Of a stretch of DNA of 64,000 nucleotides, positions 45,442 to 54,392 are shown in pieces. Position numbers and translations under genes: made by a program. A model generated the notes under the pieces. It had not been told where the DNA came from. It was given only the letters and a program-made list of their open reading frames with translations, and ran no database searches. This DNA is from Streptomyces xylophagus. GTDB lineage: Bacteria > Actinomycetota > Actinomycetes > Streptomycetales > Streptomycetaceae. Within the stretch, counting starts at the first letter, position 1, and the number at the start of each line of letters is the position of its first letter. The DNA lies in NCBI RefSeq assembly GCF_000716435.1, contig NZ_JNWO01000037.1, forward strand, positions 1 to 64,000. Reading direction: 5' to 3'.

Positions 45442-46032
45442 GTGGCACGCGGAGATCGCAGAGTCCAGGGGCTGGCCCGAGTGGCAGTCGTCGTACGGGC
45501 CGGAGCCGCCCCGCTGTGGTGGTTCGGGGTGCTGGCGGCGGGTGTCGGGGTGTTGCCGTCGGGTGTCACCGGGCGCCGGATCGGGGTGATGGCCGGGGCC
45601 GCGCTGTTCATCATCGCGGCGCTCGTGGTGTCGTACGCGCGCCGCAAGCGCTACACCGCCCTCGCGCGCGGCGCCGCCCGGGCCGGAAAGCACGACGTGC
45701 TCCAGGACCGCGCGGTGTCCGTACGGAACTGGCGCCGCGCCCACCGTTGGTGGGTGGTCCTCGCCTTCGTGCTCGCGCTGGGCAGTTCGTTCGCCGTGCC
45801 CGCGGCGGGCGGCATGCTGCTCGCCGGTGCCGGTGCCGGGCTGCGCCTGAAGGCCGCCTGGCTGGGCCGCCGGGAACGGGCCGACGACGTCCTGCTGTGG
45901 ATCCGCGTGGACTGGCTGGACAAGCGCAACGGCGCCCCCGCCGGCAAGCCGGTCAAGGGCTACCGCTCCACGGGCATCGCCGCCGGCGACGCGACCCCGG
46001 GCGGGGCGCGCCGCAGCGACGTCTTCGCGTAG
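45442..46032 (+). CDS. Hypothetical membrane protein
   Basis: The 196-residue protein has two pairs of predicted helices (about 24-42 and 49-65; 104-122 and 122-136) with basic loops, and a charged C-terminal tail. I recognise no characterised domain. The GTG at 45442 follows GGAGG at a good distance. It is convergent with the roadblock cluster. Confidence 0.65.
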   Translation: MARGDRRVQGLARVAVVVRAGAAPLWWFGVLAAGVGVLPSGVTGRRIGVMAGAALFIIAALVVSYARRKRYTALARGAARAGKHDVLQDRAVSVRNWRRAHRWWVVLAFVLALGSSFAVPAAGGMLLAGAGAGLRLKAAWLGRRERADDVLLWIRVDWLDKRNGAPAGKPVKGYRSTGIAAGDATPGGARRSDVFA

Positions 46033-46040
46033 CCGGGGGC

Positions 46041-46415
46041 CTAGACCTCCAGGTCCGCCTCGATCTTCTTCAGCTGGTGGCGGGCCATCGCCAGGTTGGC
46101 GCGGTTGGCGTCGAGCACCAGGTAGAGGAACAGGCCGTTGCCGCCGCGTCCCTTGAGCAGGCGGATCAGGTGGTACTGGTTGGACAGGGTGATCAGGATG
46201 TCCTCGATCTCGCCCTTCAGGCCGAGGTGCTCCATCGTGCGCATCTTGGAGCGCACGACGTCGGTGTTCCCGGCGGCGGCGACGCCGAGGTCGAAGGTCT
46301 TGCTGCCGCCCATCGTGCCGAGCGCCATACCGCTGGTGTAGTCGACGAGTGCGACGCCGGTCGCGCCCTCGATGGAGGTCAGCGCCTCTTTGAGCGAGGT
46401 TTCGGTGTTGGCCAT
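46041..46415 (-). CDS. Roadblock/LC7 domain protein A
   Basis: The 124-residue protein is a single Roadblock/LC7 (MglB-like) domain: LKEALTSIEGATGVALVDYTSGMALGTM, then EDILITLSNQYHLIRLLKGRGGNGLFLYLVLDANRANLAMARHQL. Such proteins usually bind and activate Ras-like GTPases (MglA, or CvnD in Streptomyces conservons), but no GTPase is encoded here. It is the last gene of a four-gene minus-strand cluster. Confidence 0.88.
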   Translation of the reverse strand: MANTETSLKEALTSIEGATGVALVDYTSGMALGTMGGSKTFDLGVAAAGNTDVVRSKMRTMEHLGLKGEIEDILITLSNQYHLIRLLKGRGGNGLFLYLVLDANRANLAMARHQLKKIEADLEV

Positions 46416-46437
46416 GACAGTGCTCCCTTGGGTCCGT

Positions 46438-46950
46438 TCAACTTTCCGTGGTGGTGCGCGCGTTGGTGGTTGCGGTGGTGCGTGGTGCGCGCGCCGTTCT
46501 CGTTCGTGCCGTGGTGGTCTTGGTGGGTGCCTCGGCGGGCGCCGCTTCGGCCTGTTCCTCGGCCTCGGCCGCGGCCGCCGCCTCGGCGTCGACCAGTTCG
46601 CCGATCCGGGCCCCCGCGCGGCGGCCCTCCAGCAGCAGCCGGCCGACGTTGACGCGGTCCTGCGCGAGCACGGTCAGCACGGCGCCCGTGCCTGCCGCGT
46701 AGGTCGCGACATAGCCGTAGACCCCGCGCACGATCAGCTCGCGGAAGTCGCCCTGCCCGGTCGCGTCCGCCATCCGTACGGCCACGCCGAGCGCCGTCAC
46801 GGTCAGTGCCGCGACCCGCTCCGGCTCGACGCCGGGGGTGTCCTGCGCCAGGACGAGACCGTCGACGCCCGCCGCCAGCGCCCCGGTCAGCTGGGGCACA
46901 CGGGCTCTCAACCGGCGCAGCTCGTCGAGGATCTCGGCCTCGGAGGCCAT
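46438..46950 (-). CDS. Roadblock/LC7-like protein B with basic Thr-rich tail
   Basis: The 170-residue protein has a divergent Roadblock-type domain (LDELRRLRARVPQLTGALAAGVDGLVLAQD..., YVATYAAGTGAVLTVLAQDRVNVGRLLLEGRRAGARIGELV), an Ala/Glu-rich stretch and a C-terminal tail rich in Thr/Ala/Arg (TKTTTARTRTARAPRTT). The tail may bind nucleic acid or membrane. The ATG at 46950 has GAGGAG upstream. It lies 22 bp before gene A and 34 bp after the DUF4388-like gene. Confidence 0.75.
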   Translation of the reverse strand: MASEAEILDELRRLRARVPQLTGALAAGVDGLVLAQDTPGVEPERVAALTVTALGVAVRMADATGQGDFRELIVRGVYGYVATYAAGTGAVLTVLAQDRVNVGRLLLEGRRAGARIGELVDAEAAAAAEAEEQAEAAPAEAPTKTTTARTRTARAPRTTATTNARTTTES

Positions 46951-46984
46951 CGGCTCTCTCCTCTCGGCGCGTGCTCGCTGCCAC

Positions 46985-47848
46985 TCAAAGGGCCTCCAGC
47001 GCATCCCTGAGCCTCTTCAGCAATGTGATGTCGGGGTCGGTGACATGGGGAGGGCTGGCATGGGGACGGGTGCCGTCGGGACCGGTGGTGCCGGACGAGG
47101 GCGCGGCGGCGGGCGCGGGCGGCCGGGGCGACACGAGCCCCGCCGACACCAGCCGCCGGACGTCCAGCAGCGTGGGGAACGCCCGCCGGCCCAGCGCCCG
47201 CGCGATGTCCGTCGCCGTCCGTACGCCGTCCACCTGGGCCAGTACCGCCGCCTGCCGGGCGGTGACCGGCGGGGGAGCGACGGGCTCGGCCCGCACCAGC
47301 GGCGCGCCGTCCGTCGCCGCGTCCGGCCAGACGCGGTGCAGCAGATCGCGGCGGCGCAGCGTCTCGCGCTCCAGCGTGGCCACCGGAACCGGCCGCACCC
47401 CGCCGACCGGATGCGTGACCCCGTACCGGAAACGCCCCGGGGTACTGCTCGGCGCGAGCACGAAGTACGCCGCGTCGTACAGCGCCCCGAGATGGCACAG
47501 TTCCAGCGCTCCCGAACTCAACAGGCCGCGGTCGAGCAGCAGTCGGGTCGTGGCGTGCCGGTCGTCGGTCGCGTCGGCGGCAGCCTGCCAGGCCTCGGTG
47601 CGCAATGTGCCGCGCGCGGTGAGGAGCAGGTCGAGACCGGGTGCGGAGGGGCTCTCGGCGTGCACCACATGGCCCGCGACGAGGTGAAGACTGCCGCGCT
47701 CGCGGACGAGAACCCCGGTGGCCTCCTCCGCCGCGAGCCGCGTCAGCATCGGCGAGACCCCGCCCCAGCCGCGGTCACCGGCGGCGGCCTTGTCCCGTAC
47801 GGGCAGCCGGGGCGGCGGTGTGGTCGGCGTGGTCCTGACGGCGGTCAT
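46985..47848 (-). CDS. DUF4388-like protein of roadblock cluster
   Basis: The 287-residue protein has an N-terminal segment like DUF4388/PATAN effector domains (LTRLAAEEATGVLVRERGSLHLVAGHVVHAESPSAPGLDLLL), a middle region, and a winged-helix-like part (VTARQAAVLAQVDGVRTATDIARALGRRAFPTLLDVRRLVSAGLVSP). DUF4388 proteins elsewhere work with Ras-like GTPases and type IV pili or gas vesicles. The ATG at 47848 overlaps the stop of the upstream roadblock gene by 4 bp. Function unknown. Confidence 0.7.
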   Translation of the reverse strand: MTAVRTTPTTPPPRLPVRDKAAAGDRGWGGVSPMLTRLAAEEATGVLVRERGSLHLVAGHVVHAESPSAPGLDLLLTARGTLRTEAWQAAADATDDRHATTRLLLDRGLLSSGALELCHLGALYDAAYFVLAPSSTPGRFRYGVTHPVGGVRPVPVATLERETLRRRDLLHRVWPDAATDGAPLVRAEPVAPPPVTARQAAVLAQVDGVRTATDIARALGRRAFPTLLDVRRLVSAGLVSPRPPAPAAAPSSGTTGPDGTRPHASPPHVTDPDITLLKRLRDALEAL

Positions 47849-48243
47849 CCCAGCACCAGCCGTCCGGCCATCTCGCCGAGCCGGATCCGGGCCAGCGCCA
47901 GATTGCCCTCCGTGCGGGCCAGCCACAGATGCAGGAACACACTGCTCTCGAACGACGTCCGCACGAACCGGAGCACGTGATAGCTGTCCCGGTTGCTGAC
48001 GATCAGATCCTCGAGCGGAGGATCGTCGGCCTCCTCCCCGTCCTCCCCGACGGACGCGAACGCCCGGTGCTCGGCCGCCAGCCGCGCCAGCTCCGCGGCC
48101 TCGGCCGCACTGGCCTCCTGGTCACCCCCGGGCGACTCTCCTACGACGCCCAGGGCCAGCCCGCTCGTCCAGTCGACCAGCGCGGCTCCCCGGGCACCGG
48201 GCAGTCGCATGGCCTCCAGTAAGCACTCGTCGATTCCGGGCAC
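47845..48243 (-). CDS. Roadblock/LC7 domain protein C with TTA codon
   Basis: The 132-residue protein has a Roadblock domain (IDECLLEAMRLPGARGAALVDWTSGLALGVVG, then LEDLIVSNRDSYHVLRFVRTSFESSVFLHLWLARTEGNLALARIRLGEMA), with an acidic insertion in the middle. The GTG at 48243 is chosen because GGGAGGGGAG lies just upstream; a longer frame to 48366 lacks homology. Codon 8 is TTA (48222-48220), so this first gene of the cluster, and by coupling the next one, should need bldA. Its stop overlaps the start of the DUF4388-like gene. Confidence 0.8.
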   Translation of the reverse strand: MPGIDECLLEAMRLPGARGAALVDWTSGLALGVVGESPGGDQEASAAEAAELARLAAEHRAFASVGEDGEEADDPPLEDLIVSNRDSYHVLRFVRTSFESSVFLHLWLARTEGNLALARIRLGEMAGRLVLG

Positions 48244-48359
48244 CGTGGCTCCCCTCCCGCCTGCGGTTCGGCTGAGTGACGACGAAGCTACGCACCGTGT
48301 GGCCGAGGGGTGAGGGATCTGGCATTTTCCAGTGGAACATGCACCCGAGTGACTAAGGT

Positions 48360-48407
48360 GGGTCAACTGACCCCGTTTTCAGACGAGTTGCATGGGTCAG
48401 TTGAACC
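48360..48407 (-). terminator. Hairpin after the lysA-like gene
   Basis: Arms 48360-48373 and 48394-48407 match at 13 of 14 positions. The left arm is itself nearly palindromic (GGGTCAACTGACCC). It lies 20 bp past the stop of the decarboxylase-like gene on the minus strand; it could be a terminator or a binding site for the roadblock promoter. Confidence 0.55.
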
Positions 48408-48426
48408 CTGCTCGCACCGGTGTGCG

Positions 48427-49806
48427 TCAACGGCGCCCAGGCGCGCGCAGGGTGGTGAGCGCGGCGGCGTGCGCCCCTCCGGATTCGGCCACGATCTCCG
48501 CCACCGTCTGCGGCTTCCGCACGGTCGCGAACGCCACGCCCCCGGAACCGTCCGGCACGAAGCCGTAAACCCCGGGCCTGGCAAGGGAGTTGTAGGCGTA
48601 GTGGGCCGCGAAGTAGTACGCCCCGGTGTCCAGCGCCGCCGCGTAGTCCCCCTGCTCCAGCAAGGGCAGCGCCTGCCCCTCGGCCAGCAGGTCCCCCGCG
48701 AAGCACGCGGGCCCGGCGACGTCCTGCACCACGTCCGCCCCCGACTTGGGCCGCCCTTTCCCGTCGTAGGCGGCGATCCGCAGCGGCCACGACTGCGGCG
48801 CGTACACCGTCCGCGTGGCCACCTGCACGCCCGCGTGCGTGATCGCGATCGGCCGCCCGCCGGCGCTCTTCGCGTACTCGACCCGGGCCACCACCGTGCC
48901 CTGCTTGGCCAGCATCGACCGCCCGAACTCGGTCACCAGCCCGTACCGCCCGTCGAACAGCCCCGGCACCGCCTCCCGCAGCAGCCGCGCGTACTGCGCG
49001 TACGTCGGGGTCGTCGCGTCCGAGCCGAAGTTCACCCCCAAGCCGCCGCCGATGTCGAGGGTGTCGATCTGCGGCCGCCCGATCCGCGCGTTGATCTCCT
49101 CCGCCAGCTCGTACGTCTCCGCGACGCCCCGCGCCAGCAACGCCAGCGGGATGCCCTGCGACCCGGTGTGCGCGTGCAGCCGGGTCAGCCACGGTCGCTC
49201 CGCGAACGCCCGCACCACCCACTCGCGCGCCCCCTCGTCCCGCAGCGCCACCCCGAACTTCGAGGTCGCCGTGGCCGTCGAGAGCGCGGCGATCGACCCG
49301 CCGCCGATCTGCGGATTGACCCGGATCCCGAGCGGGGAGCGGCTGGTGGCGGACCGCATGAGCGCGTCGATCCGCTCCAACTCCTGCGGATTGTCGACGT
49401 TCACCGCGATCCCCAGCGCCAGCGCCTCCCGCAACTCCGCCGCCGTCTTCGCGGGCGCGTCCAGCACGGTCTGCTCCGGCCGTACGCCGGCTGCCCGCGC
49501 GAGCGCCAACTCGCCCGGACTCGCGACCTCCGCCCCGATGCCCTCCTCGCGCAGCAGCCGCAGCACCGGCACCAGCGGGCTCGCCTTCACGGCGAACGCG
49601 TGCAGCACCGGCGTCCCCGGCGCGGTCACCTCGTCGAACGCCGCCCGCAGCGCCGCCGCGGACTCCCGGATACCGGTGACGTCGAGCAGCGCGGCGATGG
49701 GGGCGCCGGGTCCCAGGAGCCCTTGCTCCACGGCGGCCCGCACCGCCTGGTCCCGGCGCGCGGTCCGCTCGGCGCCGTCCGTGTGACCCTGGTGTACGTC
49801 GTTCAC
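48427..49806 (-). CDS. Group IV PLP decarboxylase (diaminopimelate decarboxylase-like)
   Basis: Fold-type III PLP enzyme of 459 residues. The PLP lysine is K74 in HAFAVKAS; the conserved HTGSQG, DIGGGLGVNF and EFGRSMLAKQG motifs and the second-domain cysteine region (GPACFAGDLL) follow. The family includes diaminopimelate, ornithine and carboxynorspermidine decarboxylases. The true lysA of Streptomyces usually sits elsewhere (with thrA-type genes), so this is probably a paralogue acting on another D-amino or diamino acid. The start is a GTG at 49806 with GGGGGAC upstream. It is divergent from hutU. Confidence 0.82.
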   Translation of the reverse strand: MNDVHQGHTDGAERTARRDQAVRAAVEQGLLGPGAPIAALLDVTGIRESAAALRAAFDEVTAPGTPVLHAFAVKASPLVPVLRLLREEGIGAEVASPGELALARAAGVRPEQTVLDAPAKTAAELREALALGIAVNVDNPQELERIDALMRSATSRSPLGIRVNPQIGGGSIAALSTATATSKFGVALRDEGAREWVVRAFAERPWLTRLHAHTGSQGIPLALLARGVAETYELAEEINARIGRPQIDTLDIGGGLGVNFGSDATTPTYAQYARLLREAVPGLFDGRYGLVTEFGRSMLAKQGTVVARVEYAKSAGGRPIAITHAGVQVATRTVYAPQSWPLRIAAYDGKGRPKSGADVVQDVAGPACFAGDLLAEGQALPLLEQGDYAAALDTGAYYFAAHYAYNSLARPGVYGFVPDGSGGVAFATVRKPQTVAEIVAESGGAHAAALTTLRAPGRR

Positions 49807-49888
49807 TGCGTCCCCCGTCGTGTCGTTGCCCGTGGTCGTTACATCCAGCCAAACACTCGGAGCCTGCCCACATCGGGGCCTCGATGTA

Positions 49889-49917
49889 TTGACTAGTTCT
49901 ATTCAGAACGCCAGGAT
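49889..49917 (+). promoter_or_regulatory. hutU promoter with operator
   Basis: TTGACT (49889-49894), 17-bp spacer and CAGGAT (49912-49917) form a plausible promoter. The spacer holds the palindrome GTTCT-ATTC-AGAAC (49896-49909), well placed for a repressor of histidine utilisation. Confidence 0.5.
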
Positions 49918-49982
49918 GTGAATAACCACAGTAAAGACGCGCCGTGGACATCCGCTGATCGCAGTCCGCTAGGAGGCAGACC

Positions 49983-51647
49983 ATGTCAGGACCCCGCCCC
50001 GTACGAGCACCGCGCGGTACGGAACTGAGCGCCCTGGGATGGCAGCAGGAAGCCGCCCTGCGGATGCTGCAGAACAACCTGGACCCCGAGGTCGCCGAAC
50101 ACCCCGACAAGCTCGTCGTCTACGGCGGCACCGGCAAGGCCGCCCGCGACTGGCGCTCCTACGACGCCATGATCCGCACCCTGCGCACCCTCAAGCAGGA
50201 CGAGACGATGCTCGTGCAGTCCGGCCGCCCGGTCGGCGTCATGCAGACCCACGAGTGGGCGCCGCGCGTCCTCATCGCCAACTCCAACCTGGTCGGCGAC
50301 TGGGCCAACTGGGAGGAGTTCCGGCGCCTGGAGGCCCTCGGGCTCACCATGTACGGCCAGATGACCGCCGGTTCCTGGATCTACATCGGCACCCAGGGCA
50401 TCCTCCAGGGCACCTACGAGACCTTCGCCGCCGTCGCCGCGAAGAAGTTCAACGGCACCCTCGCTGGAACCATCACCCTCACGGCCGGCCTCGGCGGCAT
50501 GGGCGGCGCCCAGCCCCTCGCCGTGACCATGAACGACGGCGTCGCGATCTGTATCGACGTCGACCCGCGCGCCATCGAACGCCGCATCGAGCACCGCTAC
50601 CTCGACGTGCGCGCGGACTCCCTCGCGCACGCCCTGCAGCTCGCCGTCGAGGCCCGCGACGCCCGCCGCCCGCTCTCCATCGGCCTCCTCGGCAACGCGG
50701 CGGAGCTGCTCCCGCAGATGCTCGCCGAGGGCGCCCCCATCGACATCGTGACCGACCAGACCTCGGCCCACGACCCGCTGGCGTATCTCCCCATCGGCAT
50801 CGACTTCGACGACATGGCCGACGCCGCCGCCAAGGACCCGGCGGGCTTCACCGTCCGCGCCCGTGAGTCCATGGCCAAGCACGTCGAGGCGATGGTCGGC
50901 TTCATGGACGCCGGTGCCGAGGTCTTCGACTACGGCAACTCGATCCGCGGCGAGGCCCAACTCGCCGGATACGAGCGGGCGTTCGCCTTCCCCGGCTTTG
51001 TCCCCGCCTACATCCGCCCCCTCTTCTCCGAGGGCAAGGGCCCCTTCCGCTGGGCCGCCCTGTCCGGCGAGGCCTCCGACATCCACAAGACGGACAAGGC
51101 GATCCTCGACCTCTTCCCGGAGAACGAGTCCCTGCACCGCTGGATCAAGATGGCGGGCGAAAGGGTCCACTTCCAGGGCCTCCCGGCTCGCATCTGCTGG
51201 CTCGGCTACGGCGAGCGCGACAAGGCCGGCGAACGCTTCAACGACATGGTGGCGAGCGGTGAGTTGGCCGCCCCGCTGGTCATCGGCCGCGATCACCTCG
51301 ACTCCGGCTCCGTCGCCTCGCCCTACCGCGAGACCGAGGCCATGCTCGACGGCTCCGACGCGATCGCCGACTGGCCGCTGCTGAACGCGATGGTGAATGT
51401 GGCGTCGGGTGCGTCCTGGGTGTCGATCCACCATGGCGGCGGCGTCGGCATGGGCCGCTCCATCCACGCGGGCCAGGTCTCGGTGGCCGACGGCACGAAG
51501 CTCGCGGGCGAGAAGCTCCGCCGCGTGCTGACCAACGACCCCGGCATGGGCGTCATCCGGCACGTCGACGCCGGCTACGACATCGCGGAGCGGGTCGCGG
51601 ACGAGCGGGGTGTGCGGGTGCCGATGCGCGAGGGTGGAGACGCGTGA
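49983..51647 (+). CDS. hutU: Urocanate hydratase
   Basis: Second step of histidine degradation: urocanate to imidazolonepropionate, using NAD+ as an electrophile. The 554-residue length is typical. The motifs [54 protein letters not shown] and [15 protein letters not shown] (with the conserved cysteine) are present. The ATG at 49983 follows AGGAGG. It starts an operon of four genes, the first three overlapping by GTGA. Histidine ammonia-lyase itself is not in this operon. Confidence 0.96.
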   Translation: MSGPRPVRAPRGTELSALGWQQEAALRMLQNNLDPEVAEHPDKLVVYGGTGKAARDWRSYDAMIRTLRTLKQDETMLVQSGRPVGVMQTHEWAPRVLIANSNLVGDWANWEEFRRLEALGLTMYGQMTAGSWIYIGTQGILQGTYETFAAVAAKKFNGTLAGTITLTAGLGGMGGAQPLAVTMNDGVAICIDVDPRAIERRIEHRYLDVRADSLAHALQLAVEARDARRPLSIGLLGNAAELLPQMLAEGAPIDIVTDQTSAHDPLAYLPIGIDFDDMADAAAKDPAGFTVRARESMAKHVEAMVGFMDAGAEVFDYGNSIRGEAQLAGYERAFAFPGFVPAYIRPLFSEGKGPFRWAALSGEASDIHKTDKAILDLFPENESLHRWIKMAGERVHFQGLPARICWLGYGERDKAGERFNDMVASGELAAPLVIGRDHLDSGSVASPYRETEAMLDGSDAIADWPLLNAMVNVASGASWVSIHHGGGVGMGRSIHAGQVSVADGTKLAGEKLRRVLTNDPGMGVIRHVDAGYDIAERVADERGVRVPMREGGDA

Positions 51648-52990
51648 CCCTTCCGGGAGATGAGCGGGGCGGCAGCTCTTCGGCGGGGGCGGGTCTCTCG
51701 TCGCCGGGTGCGGGTGTGTTTTCGGGCGTGAGTGCCGGTGCCGGCGCGGCTCTGGTGGCCGGTGACTCCTTCCACGAGATGTGGCGCGAGCTGCTCCCCA
51801 TCGGCCGGCACCCCGACTCCGGCGGCTATCGCCGGTTCGCCTGGACGGCCGCCGACGCCGAGTGCCGGGACTGGTTCAAGGCACAGGCCGAGTCACGCGG
51901 CCTGACCTACGAGCTCGACCGCAACGGCAACCAGTGGGCCTGGCTGGGTGACCCCGCCGCCGGGGACGCCGTCGTCACCGGGTCGCATCTCGACTCGGTG
52001 CCGGACGGTGGGGCCTTCGACGGTCCCCTCGGCGTCGTGTCGTCCTTCGCCGCACTCGACGAACTGCGGGGCAGGGGAGCGCAGTTCACCAAGCCGCTCG
52101 CCCTCGTCAACTTCGGTGACGAGGAGGGAGCCCGCTTCGGGCTCGCCTGCGTCGGGTCACGGCTGACCGCCGGGCAGCTCACCGTCGAGCAGGCGCACAG
52201 GCTGACCGACGGCGACGGGGTCACCCTCCCGCAGGCCATGGCGGCGGCAGGCTACGACGCCGACGCCATCGGCCCCGACCCCGAACGACTCGCCCGCATC
52301 GGCGCCTTCGTCGAACTCCACGTCGAACAGGGCCGCGCCCTCGACCTGTCCGGCGACCGGGTCGGCATCGCCAGCGCCATCTGGCCGCACGGGCGGTGGC
52401 GGTTCGACTTCCGGGGCGAGGCCAACCACGCCGGCACCACCCGGCTGGTGGACCGCCGCGACCCGATGCTGTCGTACGCCGAGACCGTTCTCGCCGCCCG
52501 TCGCGAGGCCCAACTCGCGGGCGCCGTGGCCACGTTCGGGAAGATCGCCGTAGAACCGAACGGCGTCAACGCCATCCCCTCCCTGGTGCGCGGCTGGCTC
52601 GACTCCCGCGCCGCCGATCAGGACACCCTGGACACGGTGGTCACCGGCGTCGAGAAGGCGGCCCGCGAATACGCGGAGGCGCACGGCATCGAACTCGACA
52701 TCGTCCGGGAGTCCTTCACCCCGGTCGTCGAGTTCGACCACGCCCTGCGCGACGAACTCGCCCGAGTCCTGGGGAAGACCGGCGAGGACACACACCTGAA
52801 CGTCCCCGTCCTCGGCACCGGTGCCGGACACGACGCCGGAATCCTCTCCGGGAGCATCCCGACCGCCATGCTGTTCGTGCGCAACCCCACGGGCGTCTCG
52901 CACTCCCCGGCCGAGTTCGCGGCCGAGGACGACTGCGTGGCCGGGGTGACCGCACTCGCCGACGTACTGGAAGGGCTGGCCTGCAGGTGA
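51644..52990 (+). CDS. M20-family amidohydrolase (allantoate/N-carbamoyl-amino acid hydrolase type) of hut operon
   Basis: The 448-residue metalloenzyme belongs to the hydantoinase/carbamoylase group of peptidase family M20: [18 protein letters not shown] binds metal, GDEEGARFG and ELHVEQG follow, then the lid domain ([20 protein letters not shown]) and AGHDAGIL. It lies between hutU and hutF with GTGA overlaps on both sides. Since HutF yields N-formylglutamate and no HutG is encoded here, this enzyme may remove the formyl group. That role is inference; allantoate or carbamoyl amino acids are alternatives. The first ~40 residues are a low-complexity Gly/Ala/Ser extension. Confidence 0.85.
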   Translation: MTLPGDERGGSSSAGAGLSSPGAGVFSGVSAGAGAALVAGDSFHEMWRELLPIGRHPDSGGYRRFAWTAADAECRDWFKAQAESRGLTYELDRNGNQWAWLGDPAAGDAVVTGSHLDSVPDGGAFDGPLGVVSSFAALDELRGRGAQFTKPLALVNFGDEEGARFGLACVGSRLTAGQLTVEQAHRLTDGDGVTLPQAMAAAGYDADAIGPDPERLARIGAFVELHVEQGRALDLSGDRVGIASAIWPHGRWRFDFRGEANHAGTTRLVDRRDPMLSYAETVLAARREAQLAGAVATFGKIAVEPNGVNAIPSLVRGWLDSRAADQDTLDTVVTGVEKAAREYAEAHGIELDIVRESFTPVVEFDHALRDELARVLGKTGEDTHLNVPVLGTGAGHDAGILSGSIPTAMLFVRNPTGVSHSPAEFAAEDDCVAGVTALADVLEGLACR

Positions 52991-54333
52991 CGCACCCCAC
53001 CACGCGGACGTACTGGCTGGAACACGCCTGGCTCGACACCAACGTCGAGCCGGGCGTAGCCCTGGAGGTGAGTGACGGACGGATCGCGGCCGTCCGCACG
53101 GGCATCGAGGGTCCGCCCCCCGGCGCCGAGATCCTCCGCGGCCTCACCCTCCCCGGTCTCGCCAACGCCCACAGCCACGCCTTCCACCGCGCCCTGCGCG
53201 GCACCGTCCAGGTCGGCTCCGGCACCTTCTGGACCTGGCGCGAGCTGATGTACTCCTTCGCAGACCAGCTCACCCCGGACACCTACCACGCACTCGCCCG
53301 CGCGGTGTACGCCGAGATGGCGCTGGCCGGGATCACGGCGGTCGGCGAGTTCCACTACGTGCACCACGCGCACGGCGGCACCCCGTACGCCGACCCCAAC
53401 GCCATGGGCGAGGCCCTCATCGCCGCCGCCTCCGAAGCCGGTATCCGCATCACCCTCCTCGACACCGCCTACCTTTCCTCCGGCTTCGGACAGCCCCCCA
53501 ACCGCCACCAGCTGCGCTTCTCCGACGGAAGCGCGGACGCCTGGGCGGAACGCTGTTCACTTCTCAAGGAACGGGATCACGCAAGGATCGGTGCCGCCAT
53601 CCACTCCGTACGGGCCGTGCCCGCACGGGAGTTGGCGACGGTGGCCCGCTGGGCCGAGGAGCGGCGGGCCCCGCTCCACGTCCACCTGTCCGAGCAGACC
53701 GCCGAGAACGACGCCTGCCGCACCGCCCACGACTGCACGCCGACCCGGCTCCTCGCCGACCACGGAGTGCTGGGCCCCCGCACCACCGGCGTCCACAACA
53801 CCCACCTCACGGACGAGGACATCGCGCTGCTGGGCTCGACCGGCACGGGCACCTGCATGTGCCCGACGACGGAACGCGACCTGGCGGACGGCATCGGCCC
53901 CGCCGTAGCCCTCCAGCGAGCCGGTTCCCCCCTCTCCCTCGGCTCGGACAGTCACGCGGTCATCGACCTGCTGGAAGAGGCCCGCGCAATGGAGTTGAAC
54001 GAACGCCTGCGCACCCGAACCCGGGGTCACTGGACGGCGGCGGCCCTGCTCCGCGCAGCCTCGGCCGACGGCCACGCGGCGCTGGGCTGGGCCGAAGCGG
54101 GCACTCTCGAGGCAGGCGCGCTCGCGGACTTCACCACCATCGCGCTCGACTCGGTCAGGACGGCAGGCCCGGTGCCCAGGCTCGGCGCCGAGACGGCCGT
54201 ATTCGCGGCGACGGCAGCGGACGTACGGCACACGATCGTGGGCGGGCGGCACGTCGTACGCGACGGGGCGCACGCGCTCGTACCGGATGTGCCGCAAGCG
54301 CTCGCGCAGGCGGTCGAAGCCCTGCGTGCGTAG
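52987..54333 (+). CDS. hutF: Formimidoylglutamate deiminase
   Basis: Converts N-formimino-L-glutamate to N-formyl-L-glutamate and ammonia. The 448-residue amidohydrolase-superfamily protein has the metal-binding [21 protein letters not shown]-type [22 protein letters not shown] and [14 protein letters not shown] with the catalytic Asp. The start is the GTG at 52987, overlapping the previous stop (GTGA); longer frames upstream are out of homology. Its presence shows the five-step (HutF/HutG-type) route rather than direct HutG hydrolysis of formiminoglutamate. Confidence 0.93.
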   Translation: MTHPTTRTYWLEHAWLDTNVEPGVALEVSDGRIAAVRTGIEGPPPGAEILRGLTLPGLANAHSHAFHRALRGTVQVGSGTFWTWRELMYSFADQLTPDTYHALARAVYAEMALAGITAVGEFHYVHHAHGGTPYADPNAMGEALIAAASEAGIRITLLDTAYLSSGFGQPPNRHQLRFSDGSADAWAERCSLLKERDHARIGAAIHSVRAVPARELATVARWAEERRAPLHVHLSEQTAENDACRTAHDCTPTRLLADHGVLGPRTTGVHNTHLTDEDIALLGSTGTGTCMCPTTERDLADGIGPAVALQRAGSPLSLGSDSHAVIDLLEEARAMELNERLRTRTRGHWTAAALLRAASADGHAALGWAEAGTLEAGALADFTTIALDSVRTAGPVPRLGAETAVFAATAADVRHTIVGGRHVVRDGAHALVPDVPQALAQAVEALRA

Positions 54334-54350
54334 AGACGATCGCCGACCCA

Positions 54351-54392
54351 CGCACCCACGAGGACACGCTCCCCCGCACCCACGAGGACACG
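54351..54392 (+). repeat. 18-bp direct repeat before hutI
   Basis: CGCACCCACGAGGACACG occurs at 54351-54368 and again at 54375-54392, directly before the hutI ATG. The repeat contains the probable ribosome site (GAGG), so the Shine-Dalgarno region is duplicated. Confidence 0.8.

Noticed and set aside
54351..54392. CRISPR-like repeat
   Set aside because: Only two copies with a 6-bp spacer; a simple tandem duplication.
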